64,000 nucleotides of DNA from Rhodoferax sp. GW822-FHT02A01 (GCF_038784515.1 NZ_CP152376.1:806001-870000), one strand, 5' to 3'; positions 51,568 through 60,511 are shown, counted from the first letter of the stretch. Notes: generated by a model not told the origin, from the letters alone. Numbers and translations: made by a program.

Positions 51568-52233
51568 TTAGGAAAGAAACCGCGCGGGAATGGCGGCATG
51601 AAACGGATAGAGGGGAAAGTAGGGTCTGGCCTCTGCCAGCACCCGTTGCACAGAGGGTCGCGCCATCAATCTGTCGAAGTAGGCGCGCAAGTACCCGAGT
51701 TGCTCAGGAAAAGGCTCCAGTGTGTGCGCGTAGAACAGGGCGGGTGCTGCGGCACAGTCGGCCAGACTGAAGTTTGCGCCTGCGGCCCAGAGTGAAGACG
51801 CCAATTGCTTGTCAAGCAAACAGTACGCGGTCTGTATGCTTGACCGGGCGCCGCCCATGTCCGCCTTGGCGCCGCGAATATGGTCCATGACGATGTCTTG
51901 CATGGGCGCATGCACGTAGTTGTCGAATATGCGATCCCACAGGCGCACCTGCAACGCCGCATCGAAATCAACGGGAAGCAACGGGCTCTTACCGGGAAAG
52001 AAACGGTCCAGGTATTCAATGATGACGGATGACTCCGGAACATCCCGGTTGCGCGCGCTATCCCTCAGCACGGGAAACTTGCAGAACGGCCACATTGACG
52101 CGAGTTCCGCCCGGTCCTGTTCCGCTCCGAGATCAATGATGCGGGCATCAAATGCGACGCCGTTCTCGTACAAGGCAATCAGGACCTTGTGGCAAAAGGA
52201 CGCCAAAGGGTGGTAGTAAAGGGTAAGTGACAT
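51568..52233 (-). CDS. Glutathione S-transferase family protein
   Basis: This 221-residue protein has an N-terminal thioredoxin-like domain (MSLTLYYHPLASFCHKVLIA, with SFCHK as catalytic region; Ser/Cys type) and an all-helical C-terminal domain from about residue 95. VPESSVIIEYLDRFFPG carries the usual Glu-Ser glutathione contact. It should conjugate or reduce with glutathione. The operon context (ArsR, AHSA1, VOC) suggests a detoxification or small-ligand response. The start at 52233 follows 20 bp after the AHSA1 gene. Confidence 0.87.
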   Translation of the reverse strand: MSLTLYYHPLASFCHKVLIALYENGVAFDARIIDLGAEQDRAELASMWPFCKFPVLRDSARNRDVPESSVIIEYLDRFFPGKSPLLPVDFDAALQVRLWDRIFDNYVHAPMQDIVMDHIRGAKADMGGARSSIQTAYCLLDKQLASSLWAAGANFSLADCAAAPALFYAHTLEPFPEQLGYLRAYFDRLMARPSVQRVLAEARPYFPLYPFHAAIPARFLS

Positions 52234-52253
52234 GGTGGTTTCCTGGTTCCCAT

Positions 52254-52751
52254 TCAAGGTGTTTGCAATAACGCCAGATAGCTTTCCAGCACATCCAGAT
52301 TGCCGCTCCAGCCCTGGGTCATGCTGGCGTGGCTTGCGTCGAACATCGCCTGCTCTTCTGCGGTGGCTTCGTGAGCTGCCCACTCGATGGTCAACAGCGT
52401 GGAGTCGCCCTGCTCCTGCAAGGTGGTGACCGAATGGGTGTAAAGCGGCCAGGTGGACGTCCAGGGGTTGCGGGTGACGTTGCCCTGCGGGTCCGAGAAG
52501 CATTGAATCAACGCAATCTTCTCAGGCTCCACGATTTCACGAATCAGCCACTTACCCCATAGCTCCATGCCTTCGGCCGTCTTCATGGAGTAGTGGAAGG
52601 TGCCCCCCACGCGGAAGTCCAGATCGCAGAAAGGCATGGTGCTGCCCTTGGGGCCAAACCAATGGGGAAGGTGCTGGGCCTGCGAATACACGTCCCACAC
52701 CAGTTGGCGTGGCGCCTTGAGCAGGCGCTGGATCTTGAATGGGGTGCTCAT
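52254..52751 (-). CDS. AHSA1/SRPBCC-domain protein
   Basis: This is a 165-residue single START-like domain: PFKIQRLLKAPRQLVWDVYS, then AQHLPHWFGPKGSTMPFCDL and GGTFHYSMKTAEGMELWGKW. Activator-of-Hsp90-like SRPBCC proteins bind small hydrophobic ligands and are often paired with ArsR-type regulators that share the operon. The ATG at 52751 overlaps the ArsR stop by 4 bp. The exact ligand is unknown. Confidence 0.88.
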   Translation of the reverse strand: MSTPFKIQRLLKAPRQLVWDVYSQAQHLPHWFGPKGSTMPFCDLDFRVGGTFHYSMKTAEGMELWGKWLIREIVEPEKIALIQCFSDPQGNVTRNPWTSTWPLYTHSVTTLQEQGDSTLLTIEWAAHEATAEEQAMFDASHASMTQGWSGNLDVLESYLALLQTP

Positions 52752-53116
52752 GGGATGTTCTCCTTTGTGGGGGTACCGGTGGTTGGGATATCGGTCTGCA
52801 AGGTTTGCAAATAGTCCTCCAGCCGGTCCAGGCGCTCTTCCCAGTGCTGGCGGTACTGGGCAACCCAGTCGGCTGCCTCCATCAGCGGCTTGGCCTGCAG
52901 CTTGCACGGACGCCATTGGGCCTGCCGGCTCTGGCTGATGAGCCCGGCGCGCTGCAGCACCTTGAGGTGCTTGGTCACCGCTGGCGCGCTCATGGAAAAG
53001 GGCTTGGACAGATCGCTCACCGAGGCCTCTCCCTGCGACAGCCGCGCCAGGATGGCGCGCCGCGTCGGGTCCGCAAGGGCGGCGAAGGTGGTGCTCAGGG
53101 TGTCGGGTGGTTGCAA
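52748..53116 (-). CDS. ArsR-family winged-helix regulator (SdpR-like, no metal site)
   Basis: This 122-residue HTH protein has LADPTRRAILARLSQGEASV and the recognition helix SMSAPAVTKHLKVLQRAGLI. The ELCVCDL metal-binding box of classic ArsR is absent, so it is an SdpR-like regulator that may sense an organic ligand or the cotranslated AHSA1 protein. The TTG at 53116 is chosen because AGAGG lies six bases upstream and no other start fits. A 24 bp palindrome just before it is the probable operator and would give autoregulation. Confidence 0.88.
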   Translation of the reverse strand: MQPPDTLSTTFAALADPTRRAILARLSQGEASVSDLSKPFSMSAPAVTKHLKVLQRAGLISQSRQAQWRPCKLQAKPLMEAADWVAQYRQHWEERLDRLEDYLQTLQTDIPTTGTPTKENIP

Positions 53117-53126
53117 AACAAACCTC

Positions 53127-53150
53127 TTAATTAACCAATTGGTAAATTAA
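53127..53150 (-). promoter_or_regulatory. Palindromic operator of the ArsR-led operon
   Basis: The 24 bp from 53127 to 53150 form a palindrome around ACCAATTGGT with flanking TTAATT/AATTAA arms and one mismatched pair. It lies 10-34 bp upstream of the ArsR start codon. This size and symmetry fit an ArsR-dimer site overlapping the promoter or leader. Confidence 0.7.
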
Positions 53151-53243
53151 AGGCAATTTCCTGAGACAAGTCAAGAAATTTCGATGATCACCGACATCGT
53201 CTAGAGACACCCGCCACCAATCTGCGCACTGGATGGTGCAAAA

Positions 53244-53999
53244 ATGGCAACTCACTACCTCTTGACTGCGGCCATGAACCAACATTTGCAAGACTTTGAA
53301 TCCGAAACCGTGACGCAATTGCGTGAGGACCTGGCGCTGGCGCTGCGCGCAGCAGCCTTTCATGGCTTGGCCGAGGGTGTCTGCAACCACTTTAGTGTGG
53401 AATTGCCCGACGCATCCGGGCGTTTTCTGCTCAATCCACGCGGCCTGCTCTGGCAGGAGATACAGGCCGACGACATCGTGCTGATCGATGTACACGGCAA
53501 CAAGCTGGCCGGGCGCCACGCAGTGGAGCCGACTGCCATGTTCATCCACGCGGCCATCCATCGCATTGCCGGCAAGGCCTGCGTGCTGCACACCCACATG
53601 CCCTATGCCACGGCCCTTACTCTCACGGCCAGGCGCGCACTGGACACCTGCCTGTCGCAAAACGCCATGCGATTTCATGGCCGTGTCGCCGCCGACGCGC
53701 ACTACAACGGGCTGGCGCTGGACACATCCGAAGGAGAGCGCATTGCCAACGCCATGCAGGGCGCTGATGTGGTCTTTCTTGGCAACCATGGCGTGGTGGT
53801 CTGCGCCCAGCGCATGGACTATGCGTACGACGACCTCTATTACCTGGAGCGTGCCTGCCAGGTCCAGGTACTGGCCCAAAGTACCGGTGCGCCCGTGGTT
53901 CCCGTGGCGGCCGATATCGCCCACAAGGTCATGGAACAGACCATTGGCGAACGGCTGCAGTCTGAACTGTTCTTTGCCGCCTTGCGAAGGACTCTGTAG
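53244..53999 (+). CDS. Class II aldolase/adducin-family protein
   Basis: This 251-residue protein has the class II aldolase fold: AAAFHGLAEGVCNHFSVELP, then ADDIVLIDVHGNKL and the His-x-His of VLHTHMPYATAL, plus a third His in LGNHGVVVC. These supply the usual zinc ligands, with a Glu candidate. Members cleave sugar phosphates or act as decarboxylases; sugar-phosphate motifs are not decisive here. The start at 53244 is used; an ATG at 53274 is an alternative. It is divergent from the ArsR operon. Confidence 0.83.
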   Translation: MATHYLLTAAMNQHLQDFESETVTQLREDLALALRAAAFHGLAEGVCNHFSVELPDASGRFLLNPRGLLWQEIQADDIVLIDVHGNKLAGRHAVEPTAMFIHAAIHRIAGKACVLHTHMPYATALTLTARRALDTCLSQNAMRFHGRVAADAHYNGLALDTSEGERIANAMQGADVVFLGNHGVVVCAQRMDYAYDDLYYLERACQVQVLAQSTGAPVVPVAADIAHKVMEQTIGERLQSELFFAALRRTL

Positions 54000-54096
54000 G
54001 CGCTTGGTACCACTGCATTTTTCCCTACGGTTAAGGCGCGAACAGCCGATAACCAGTTAGATGAAATCAGTGACGCAACCAAGAGGGCCACACAGA

Positions 54097-54561
54097 ATGA
54101 CCACGTCCACATTGCAAAGGGCCATGCCCACGGAACTCCAGGTATTGGTATGGAGTGGGCAACTTCGAAAGACCACGTTCTACGAATACTCCGCAATCCG
54201 ACTGCTATCCAACGCGGTGTGCTGTGTGCGCAATGCCAAGAACCGGGATTTCAGTGCCATGGGACGGTTCTTCATGGCCAACGAGGGCATTCACTCGCTC
54301 TGTCTGGGTGTCTTGTACCTGCATGGCCTGCTACCCACCGGCCTGGTAGGGCACCGCTCCATGACCATGCAGGTGGGGTGTGAGCAGATGCACCTGCCGC
54401 ACGCCTTGCGCGACCAGATTCTCTACGCCAACACCCACCGCGAACTCATCAGCTATGGTTCCACCGAGCCTGTGGAAGAAGACGAGGCCAGCCATCTGAC
54501 GGTGCTGGGTGACGCGGCGATCACACAGGCGCGTTATGTCTTTCCCGACTGGTTCATGTAG
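54097..54561 (+). CDS. Protein of unknown function, cytoplasmic, about 154 residues
   Basis: This protein has no signal peptide and no long hydrophobic helix. It contains FYEYSAIRLLSNAVCCVRNA, MGRFFMANEGIHSLCLGVLY and VEEDEASHLTVLGDAAITQA, with three or four cysteines and a Trp-Phe-Met end. I do not recognise a family. An AGAGGG Shine-Dalgarno nine bases upstream favours the ATG at 54097; the frame is also open from 54061. It follows the aldolase gene by about 100 bp and ends at a hairpin shared with the convergent DUF3297 gene. Confidence 0.7.
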   Translation: MTTSTLQRAMPTELQVLVWSGQLRKTTFYEYSAIRLLSNAVCCVRNAKNRDFSAMGRFFMANEGIHSLCLGVLYLHGLLPTGLVGHRSMTMQVGCEQMHLPHALRDQILYANTHRELISYGSTEPVEEDEASHLTVLGDAAITQARYVFPDWFM

Positions 54562-54579
54562 GGCTGGCTACAGCCCTAC
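54558..54579. terminator. Bidirectional hairpin between convergent genes
   Basis: GTAGGGCTG at 54558-54566 pairs perfectly with CAGCCCTAC at 54571-54579 around a four-base loop. The left arm includes the TAG stop of the unknown-function gene. It is followed by T-rich sequence without a clean run, so it may terminate transcripts from both sides. Confidence 0.55.
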
Positions 54580-54591
54580 TTTGGTGGGGCT

Positions 54592-54840
54592 TTACTTGTA
54601 GAACGCCTCGACCTTGCCTTTGATCTTGATCAGCAGCGGGCGTCCTTTGCGGTCCAGGGTCTTGCCGGCCGGGACCCGCACCCATCCTTCGCTGACGCAG
54701 TACTCTTCCACGTCATGGCGCTCCTTGTCGTTGAAGCGAATGCCGATATCGTGTTCAAAAATGGCAGCGACGTGATGCGGGCTGCGCGGGTCAATGGACA
54801 GGTGGTCCGGCAGTTCAGGGCGATTGGTTGACTCAGTCAT
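54592..54840 (-). CDS. DUF3297-family small protein
   Basis: This 82-residue protein contains the family block LSIDPRSPHHVAAIFEHDIG, IRFNDKERHDVEEYCVSEGW and the C-terminal LLIKIKGKVEAFYK. DUF3297 proteins are small and soluble, with unknown function. The start at 54840 is preferred since the family begins near MTESTNRPELPD. It lies 20 bp downstream of the FmdB-type zinc-ribbon gene on the same strand. Confidence 0.8.
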   Translation of the reverse strand: MTESTNRPELPDHLSIDPRSPHHVAAIFEHDIGIRFNDKERHDVEEYCVSEGWVRVPAGKTLDRKGRPLLIKIKGKVEAFYK

Positions 54841-54860
54841 GCGAATGGGCTCTTTCAGAT

Positions 54861-55085
54861 TCAGTGCAGTTGGCAGGCGCCCGGACCATCCGGATGCCCG
54901 CAGGAGCCACACGGTCCGCTCAGGACGGCTGGGGCCGACTCGGTCACTGCGGTAGTTGCGAAGACAGAGAGCTTCTTTTCCAGGCTGACGGAGTGGCAAG
55001 CGGGGCACTCGGGCGTACTGCCGGAGCGCACCAAGGTTTCGAATTCCTTGCCGCAATCGCTGCAGGCGTATTCATAGATGGGCAT
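54861..55085 (-). CDS. FmdB-family zinc-ribbon protein
   Basis: This is a 74-residue protein beginning MPIYEYACSDCGKEFETLVR with the second zinc-ribbon CxxC in STPECPACHSVSLEKKLSVF. The N-terminal motif is diagnostic of the putative regulatory FmdB family. The C-terminus adds a further GPCGSCGHPDGPGACQLH cluster of cysteines and a His, which could bind another metal. Function is not established. It is followed by the DUF3297 gene. Confidence 0.85.
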   Translation of the reverse strand: MPIYEYACSDCGKEFETLVRSGSTPECPACHSVSLEKKLSVFATTAVTESAPAVLSGPCGSCGHPDGPGACQLH

Positions 55086-55167
55086 GTGATCCTCTTACCC
55101 CCGCAACGGGGTGCATAGCGGGCGCAACTGTACCACTGCCAGCCCCGGCGTTTGGCCGCAACATCTG

Positions 55168-57333
55168 TCAGTCGGCATCCTCTCGTACCATGGCAATCTG
55201 AGCCGCAAGGCCCGATGCCAGCTCCAGGCGCCGCAGCAACCACGGTGTAAGGTCTCCCTCAAACGGGTCCGGCAATATGTGCTGCGTGGGCGCGGCCGAG
55301 GCATCCCATTGCACAACCCCGGACGAAACGCCGCGCGTCAGTGCCGCCTCAATGCGCTCTGCCGTGTTGACCAGGGGCTGGGCAATACGATCCTGCTCCA
55401 GCCTTGCGCGGCGCAGCAGCAACATGGTCTTGATCGAAGTGAGCTGCGCCAGCAGCTGGTAGCTCAGCGCCAGTATGCGACCCAACGGCTCCAATTGCGG
55501 ACGCACGGCGCGCGGTTCGAACAGGGCGCGCTGAGTGGCCTGCACCAGGGCGGACAGGGTTTCATAGCATTCGCGCCGGGCCAGCCGCCACTCCAGTTCC
55601 GGTGCACTCGCCTGCCTTTGTACACGGCCCAGGTTCAGTGAAATGCGCGCATAGCGGGCCTGGGCAGCCCGGGCCCGTGCGACCAAGGCGGATATGCGGT
55701 GCCGCTCCCAGGACGGCAGCACGTAGCTGAAACCCCAGGCAATCGACACACCCATCAGGGTATCCGCAATACGCTCCAACTCATCAAACACCGGACTGGC
55801 ACCCACATTGATCATGTGCGCCTGCACCAGCCCCAGCACCGTGGCCGCGATGGCCGTGAACAGGTAGCGCCGCAATGCGAGTGCGTGGGCGATGGCCTGC
55901 GCCACCGTGACCACCAGCAGCATGGTGACCACGGAGACATGCGCGGCCAGGATGAGGCCCGCCAGTACACAACCAATCAAGGTGCCCATGACACGGCTGT
56001 TGCGGCGCTCCAGCGTCTGCGCCAGGCTGCCGCGCAGCACCACCACGATGGTGAGCAGGATCCAGTAGTCGTGCGTGCCCCAGGGAAGCACCAGACCCAG
56101 CACATAGGCAAAACCGATGGCCAATGCAGCGCGTATCGCGTGGCGCATGGTGGGCGCGTCCCACTGCCACACGGTCAGAAAGGGACGCAGCGACCATGCG
56201 GTGCTGCTGACGAACATCTGCCAGGTCTGCTTGATCAGCTCCGAGTCGGGCATTGCCGCACCACGTGCCAGGGCGCTGGCGCGCATCGCTTCATCGCTGA
56301 GATTGCCAACCCGGTTGGCCAGGCCACGGGCCAGGACGGTGATGTGCGAATCTCCGACGCCAGGCGCACTCTCCCAGGACAATGCCGCAAGCAGTGGCCG
56401 CCGGTCCACGATGGGAGCCGGCGTGCGCCGGAACAGCAGGGCATCAGCCAGGTCCTCCATGTCCTGGGCAATGTCCCGCAGCACATCGCTCAGCCCCTGC
56501 ATGGCCTGGAAACTGCCCGTCGATGCGCGCAGCAGATCCAGATCCAGTTCACACGCGGTCAAATGGTCGCGCATCTCCAGGATGAGAAGCAGGATGCCGG
56601 CAAGCCGCTGCCTGGGCGGCGAATCCGGGGACTCCAGCACGATGTCGCGCGCGCTCTGCAACTGGTCCGTCAGCGCGGCCTGCTGGCGCAGCAGCACGCC
56701 AATCAAGGGTGCTGGGTCGCGCCGGTCGGCCTGCGCAATGCGCATGAACTGCTCGGCCTGGCTACGCATCAGTTGGGCCAAAGCCATCAGGGTATCGGCC
56801 AGCATCTGGGTGCGGTAGCGGCTGTTGAGCAGGCGATTGGCCAACGGCGAATACACCAGGTACAACGCAGCGCCCAGCCCAAAGTAGAGTGAGCTGGTCA
56901 GTGCGCCTGCACCGGAGTGGTCCGGAAAGGCCATGGAGAAAATCATGGCAAACATCAGCGATACCGCGATCGGCAATCCCCGCTTGCCCCAGGCGCCGCC
57001 CAGAAACGCCACAAACGTCGCCGGTACTAACACCAGCCCCAGCCACACCGGCGCATTGCGTAGCGCCTGCACCACGAAGAACAGAGGCAATCCCATCACA
57101 GCCGCAGGCAGCAAGTGCCAGAACTTGCCCTTGACGGGAGAGGCCTGGTCGGGCGGGATGCAGACGATGACACCTATGGAAGTTGCCGCGGCAGCCGCCG
57201 CACCCAGCAGCCAATGCACCACGCCGGTAATCAGCAGCAACCCCAGAGCCGCCGACACGCCATTGGCCACGTAGTAACTCAGCAGCCCGCGCAGCAGGGG
57301 CTTGATGTCCGTTGCTTTGCCAGTCACCGTCAA
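55168..57333 (-). CDS. FUSC-family inner-membrane protein
   Basis: This is a 721-residue protein with two blocks of hydrophobic helices, at about residues 20-180 and 400-540. Soluble helical segments lie between and after them. The layout (aromatic-acid exporter / fusaric acid resistance type) matches YccS/YhfK-like FUSC proteins. The loop GTHDYWILLTIVVVLRGSLA and SLAQTLERRNSRVMGTLIGC is characteristic. It probably exports aromatic acids or other compounds, but no partner membrane-fusion gene is near. It overlaps the upstream TAXI gene by 4 bp. Confidence 0.85.
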   Translation of the reverse strand: MTVTGKATDIKPLLRGLLSYYVANGVSAALGLLLITGVVHWLLGAAAAAATSIGVIVCIPPDQASPVKGKFWHLLPAAVMGLPLFFVVQALRNAPVWLGLVLVPATFVAFLGGAWGKRGLPIAVSLMFAMIFSMAFPDHSGAGALTSSLYFGLGAALYLVYSPLANRLLNSRYRTQMLADTLMALAQLMRSQAEQFMRIAQADRRDPAPLIGVLLRQQAALTDQLQSARDIVLESPDSPPRQRLAGILLLILEMRDHLTACELDLDLLRASTGSFQAMQGLSDVLRDIAQDMEDLADALLFRRTPAPIVDRRPLLAALSWESAPGVGDSHITVLARGLANRVGNLSDEAMRASALARGAAMPDSELIKQTWQMFVSSTAWSLRPFLTVWQWDAPTMRHAIRAALAIGFAYVLGLVLPWGTHDYWILLTIVVVLRGSLAQTLERRNSRVMGTLIGCVLAGLILAAHVSVVTMLLVVTVAQAIAHALALRRYLFTAIAATVLGLVQAHMINVGASPVFDELERIADTLMGVSIAWGFSYVLPSWERHRISALVARARAAQARYARISLNLGRVQRQASAPELEWRLARRECYETLSALVQATQRALFEPRAVRPQLEPLGRILALSYQLLAQLTSIKTMLLLRRARLEQDRIAQPLVNTAERIEAALTRGVSSGVVQWDASAAPTQHILPDPFEGDLTPWLLRRLELASGLAAQIAMVREDAD

Positions 57334-58667
57334 GCTCCTGCAGTCGCTGCCTGCATCTGCCGCCTGACCAGATCAATATGCTCCTTGAGCATGTAGGCGT
57401 GCTCGGAAAAGGCCAGCGGCAATACGGCATGGGTGACCTTGTGCTCGATCTGGTCCAACTGGCGCAGCAACTCTTCGCGCGACTCGGATGCATCGGGTGA
57501 GCGCACCTGGATTTCCAAGTACTTGAGCTCGCCATACCAGCGATAGATGCGCCGGCGAATACGCCAACCGTACAGCGCCGGTGCGGTACGCAATACCGGC
57601 ACCAGAATGGCCAACAAGGGGATGATGGCCAGGGCCGCGCGATCTACCAACGTGGCCAGCCAGAAAGGCAGATACCGCTGCAGGAATGGCGGGCCGGACT
57701 GGTAGAAGCGGGCCGCATCCTTGCTCAGGGGAAAGTCGGTGTCCTTGACTGCAGGAAAGGCCTTGGGTGCGTTGAGCAGGTCGGCTCCGCCATGGGTCTT
57801 CTGCATGGCCTTGAGCAGCAGCGATACCAGAGCGGGATGCAGACTCTGGGTGACCACTACGGTGGTGGTGGTGGCCAGCAAATTCAGGTCGTGTGCGGGC
57901 CGATTGGAGCCCAGATCCCATGCGCCGTGCGGCAACACCAGGTGGTGCAAATAGGGGAACTGCCGGGTGTACGCCTCGGCCTGGTCCAGGTTCATGATGC
58001 GGATGCCGGGTGTTGCCACCAGCTCGCGCACCATCGCGGATTCAGGCGCTCCAATGAAGATGCCCGCATCGACCTCCCCTTGCTGCAACAGCTTTTGCGC
58101 CGCTGCCCGGCCCACGGTGACGAAGCGGCTGTTCTTGGCGTCCACGCCGTTGGCCTGCAGCAGACGCAGGGCGAACACATGGGTGCCGGAGCCCGGTGGG
58201 CCGACCGCAATGCGTTGCCCCTTGAGTGCGGACAGGCGCGTCTGTAGGTGGCGGTCACGATAGAAAATCCAGATCGGCTCATACGACACCGAGCCGAGCG
58301 ACACCAGGTCCACATCGGAATCGCTGGCACGACTTTCCTCGGTATCCGACAAGCCATCCTGCAGGAAGGCAATGCGCGCCGCGTCATCCTCGTCCCGCAG
58401 CCGCTTGACGTTGTCCAGCGCACCACCGGAGGACTGCACCTCCAGCTCCACACCATCCTGCGCCAACTCCTTGGCGTAGCGGTTGGCAAAGTCCAGGTAC
58501 TCGCTGTCTTCGGCGCCGGTAGCGATCACCACATGGCGCGACGGTGCCGGGTCGATGAAATGCAGGGCAGCCCACACCGCCACGGCGACTGCCGCTGCGA
58601 CCGGCAGGGCGGAGGCCAACGCATCCCTCCAGGAAAAGCGGCGAAACCAGGCTATTGTTTTTCCCAT
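57330..58667 (-). CDS. TAXI-type TRAP transporter solute-binding protein with membrane anchor
   Basis: This 445-residue protein starts with an N-terminal helix (DALASALPVAAAVAVAVWAA), followed by a periplasmic TAXI domain: VVIATGAEDSEYLDFANRYA, DDAARIAFLQDG and GPPGSGTHVFALRLLQANGV. A second hydrophobic segment near residue 340 and a C-terminal helical tail follow. TAXI proteins normally feed TRAP permeases, but none is adjacent. The stop overlaps the FUSC start, so the pair may form a novel functional unit. Ligand is unknown. Confidence 0.83.
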   Translation of the reverse strand: MGKTIAWFRRFSWRDALASALPVAAAVAVAVWAALHFIDPAPSRHVVIATGAEDSEYLDFANRYAKELAQDGVELEVQSSGGALDNVKRLRDEDDAARIAFLQDGLSDTEESRASDSDVDLVSLGSVSYEPIWIFYRDRHLQTRLSALKGQRIAVGPPGSGTHVFALRLLQANGVDAKNSRFVTVGRAAAQKLLQQGEVDAGIFIGAPESAMVRELVATPGIRIMNLDQAEAYTRQFPYLHHLVLPHGAWDLGSNRPAHDLNLLATTTTVVVTQSLHPALVSLLLKAMQKTHGGADLLNAPKAFPAVKDTDFPLSKDAARFYQSGPPFLQRYLPFWLATLVDRAALAIIPLLAILVPVLRTAPALYGWRIRRRIYRWYGELKYLEIQVRSPDASESREELLRQLDQIEHKVTHAVLPLAFSEHAYMLKEHIDLVRRQMQAATAGA

Positions 58668-58818
58668 ACGACTCTCAAAAGCACCCGTGTTTGGTTGGCA
58701 GCCCCCAGCAGGGGCGGGGAAGTGTGCGCAGTCTAACCTGCATCAAACAGGCCTATCGCACGCCCGCGCGCATGGCTTGGACTTCTTTGTTATCTTCCAC
58801 GGTTCCCTGCGCATCACC

Positions 58819-60027
58819 ATGAACAACAACTTCTTACAAATTGCCATGGTCCTTGGCCTGTTGTCAGCCATCGGACCTTTTGCCATCGACATGTACCTGC
58901 CTGCCCTGCCGTCCATCGGCAGCAGCCTGGGCGCTTCGGCTGGTGCCGTCCAGATGAGTCTGATGGCCTTCTTCATCGCCCTGGGACTGGGGCAGATGGT
59001 GTATGGCCCGGCATCGGACATGTTTGGGCGCAAGCGTCCCCTGTATTGGGGACTGGTCATCTTCGCCGTGGGCAGTGTGGGCTGTGCGCTGGCGCCTGAC
59101 ATCCAGACCCTGGTTCTGTGGCGCCTGGTGCAGGGCACCGGCGCTTGCGCTGGCATGGTGGTGCCGCGCGCAGTGGTGCGCGACCTGCACACCGGGCCGG
59201 AGGCGGCACGCCTGATGGCGCTGCTGACCCTGGTGTTCAGCGTGTCACCCATTCTGGCGCCCCTATTTGGCAGTTTTCTGATCGAATGGAGCGGCTGGCG
59301 TGCAGTGTTCTGGGCCGTTACGGTGGCGGCGGTGCTCGCAATGGTGTTGCTGGCCATGGCGCTGCCAGAAACCCGCTCAAAGGAAAGTCGTATCGGCAGC
59401 AGTGTGGGCAGCGCCCTGCGCGGATACGGCGTGCTACTGCGTGACGGCCATTTCATCGGACTGGTGCTGATTGGCGGCTTTGGCATCTCCAGCTTTTTCG
59501 CCTACCTGGCCAACTCGTCCTTTGTTCTCATCAACCACTACGGCCTGACACCGCGCGAGTACAGCTTTGCCTTTGCGGCCAACGCTGCGTCCTTCATCGG
59601 CATGTCGCAGCTCACCGGCCGCATGGTCAAGCGCTTTGGCATGGTGCCTTTGGTGCGTGGCGGCGTAGCCTGCTACGCGGCAGTGATGACGCTGCTGATG
59701 GTGCTGCATTGGGCCGGGTTCGAAGGACTTCCTCTGATCATTGCCCTGCTCTTTGTCGGCTATGGTTTTCTGGGTCTGGTGATGCCTTCGGCTGCCGTGC
59801 TGGCGCTGGACGAGCATGGCGAGATCGCCGGCACGGCCTCCGCGCTGATGGGCACACTGCAGTTCATGACCGGAGCTGCCGTCATGGCCCTGGTGGGACT
59901 GTTCGTGGATGGCACGGCCCGCCCGATGTTGGCGGGCATTGCGGGTTCCGCACTCGTGACCTTGCTGCTGACTGCAATCACTCTGCGCGGACATCGCGCC
60001 GACAAACCACACCAGCCGACCGCCTGA
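58819..60027 (+). CDS. Bcr/CflA-family MFS drug exporter
   Basis: This is a 402-residue membrane protein with about twelve helices. The start reads IGPFAIDMYLPALPSIGSSL, the family hallmark. MFS loop 2-3 is MVYGPASDMFGRKRPLYWGL, and the helix-4/5 block VLWRLVQGTGACAGMVVPRA is typical of Bcr/CflA transporters, which export bicyclomycin, sulfonamides or cysteine-type substrates. The ATG at 58819 is the natural start; the upstream frame overlaps the divergent TAXI gene. It is flanked by the convergent universal-stress gene. Confidence 0.88.
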   Translation: MNNNFLQIAMVLGLLSAIGPFAIDMYLPALPSIGSSLGASAGAVQMSLMAFFIALGLGQMVYGPASDMFGRKRPLYWGLVIFAVGSVGCALAPDIQTLVLWRLVQGTGACAGMVVPRAVVRDLHTGPEAARLMALLTLVFSVSPILAPLFGSFLIEWSGWRAVFWAVTVAAVLAMVLLAMALPETRSKESRIGSSVGSALRGYGVLLRDGHFIGLVLIGGFGISSFFAYLANSSFVLINHYGLTPREYSFAFAANAASFIGMSQLTGRMVKRFGMVPLVRGGVACYAAVMTLLMVLHWAGFEGLPLIIALLFVGYGFLGLVMPSAAVLALDEHGEIAGTASALMGTLQFMTGAAVMALVGLFVDGTARPMLAGIAGSALVTLLLTAITLRGHRADKPHQPTA

Positions 60028-60055
60028 GCGGCGCGGCCTATACGCCCGTAGCTGC

Positions 60056-60511
60056 CTACTCCTGAGGTTCCACCTCCGGTGGGCTTTGCGGCTGTGCGAT
60101 CAGCACCGGGACCGGACAGGCGTGGAGCACTTCGTTGGACACCGAGCCCATCAAGGCCCGACGCAATCCGCTCTGGCCGCGTGCGCCCATGATCACCATC
60201 TGGCAGCCAAAGCGCTCCACGATGTCCACAATGGTGTGCGCCGGGTCGCCCTGGGCGACTTCGCTTTCGTAGGCAATGCCGGCGGCTTCCAGCAATGCCT
60301 GGGCAGATCGCAAGGCATGCATACCGGCATCGGCACTGACCTGCTCAATCACTTCCGGGTTGTGGGCCACGATCAGCTCGTACAGATTGGCTGGTTCCTG
60401 CACATTGGCCAGAACCACGTCTGCGCGCAACCCATCTGCCACCAGACGGATGGCAAACCGTACGGCCTCCAATGAAAACTCCGATCCATCCACGGGCAAC
60501 AACAGCTTCAT
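60056..60511 (-). CDS. Universal stress protein, UspA family (second copy)
   Basis: This 151-residue protein begins MKLLLPVDGSEFSLEAVRFA and ends with IMGARGQSGLRRALMGSVSN and CPVPVLIAQPQSP. The ATP-binding signature G-x2-G-x9-G(S) is complete here (GARGQSGLRRALMGSVS), in contrast to the copy near 26.2 kb. It probably binds ATP and responds to stress or starvation. The ATG at 60511 is preferred over an upstream one; it is divergent from the dienelactone hydrolase gene. Confidence 0.88.
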   Translation of the reverse strand: MKLLLPVDGSEFSLEAVRFAIRLVADGLRADVVLANVQEPANLYELIVAHNPEVIEQVSADAGMHALRSAQALLEAAGIAYESEVAQGDPAHTIVDIVERFGCQMVIMGARGQSGLRRALMGSVSNEVLHACPVPVLIAQPQSPPEVEPQE

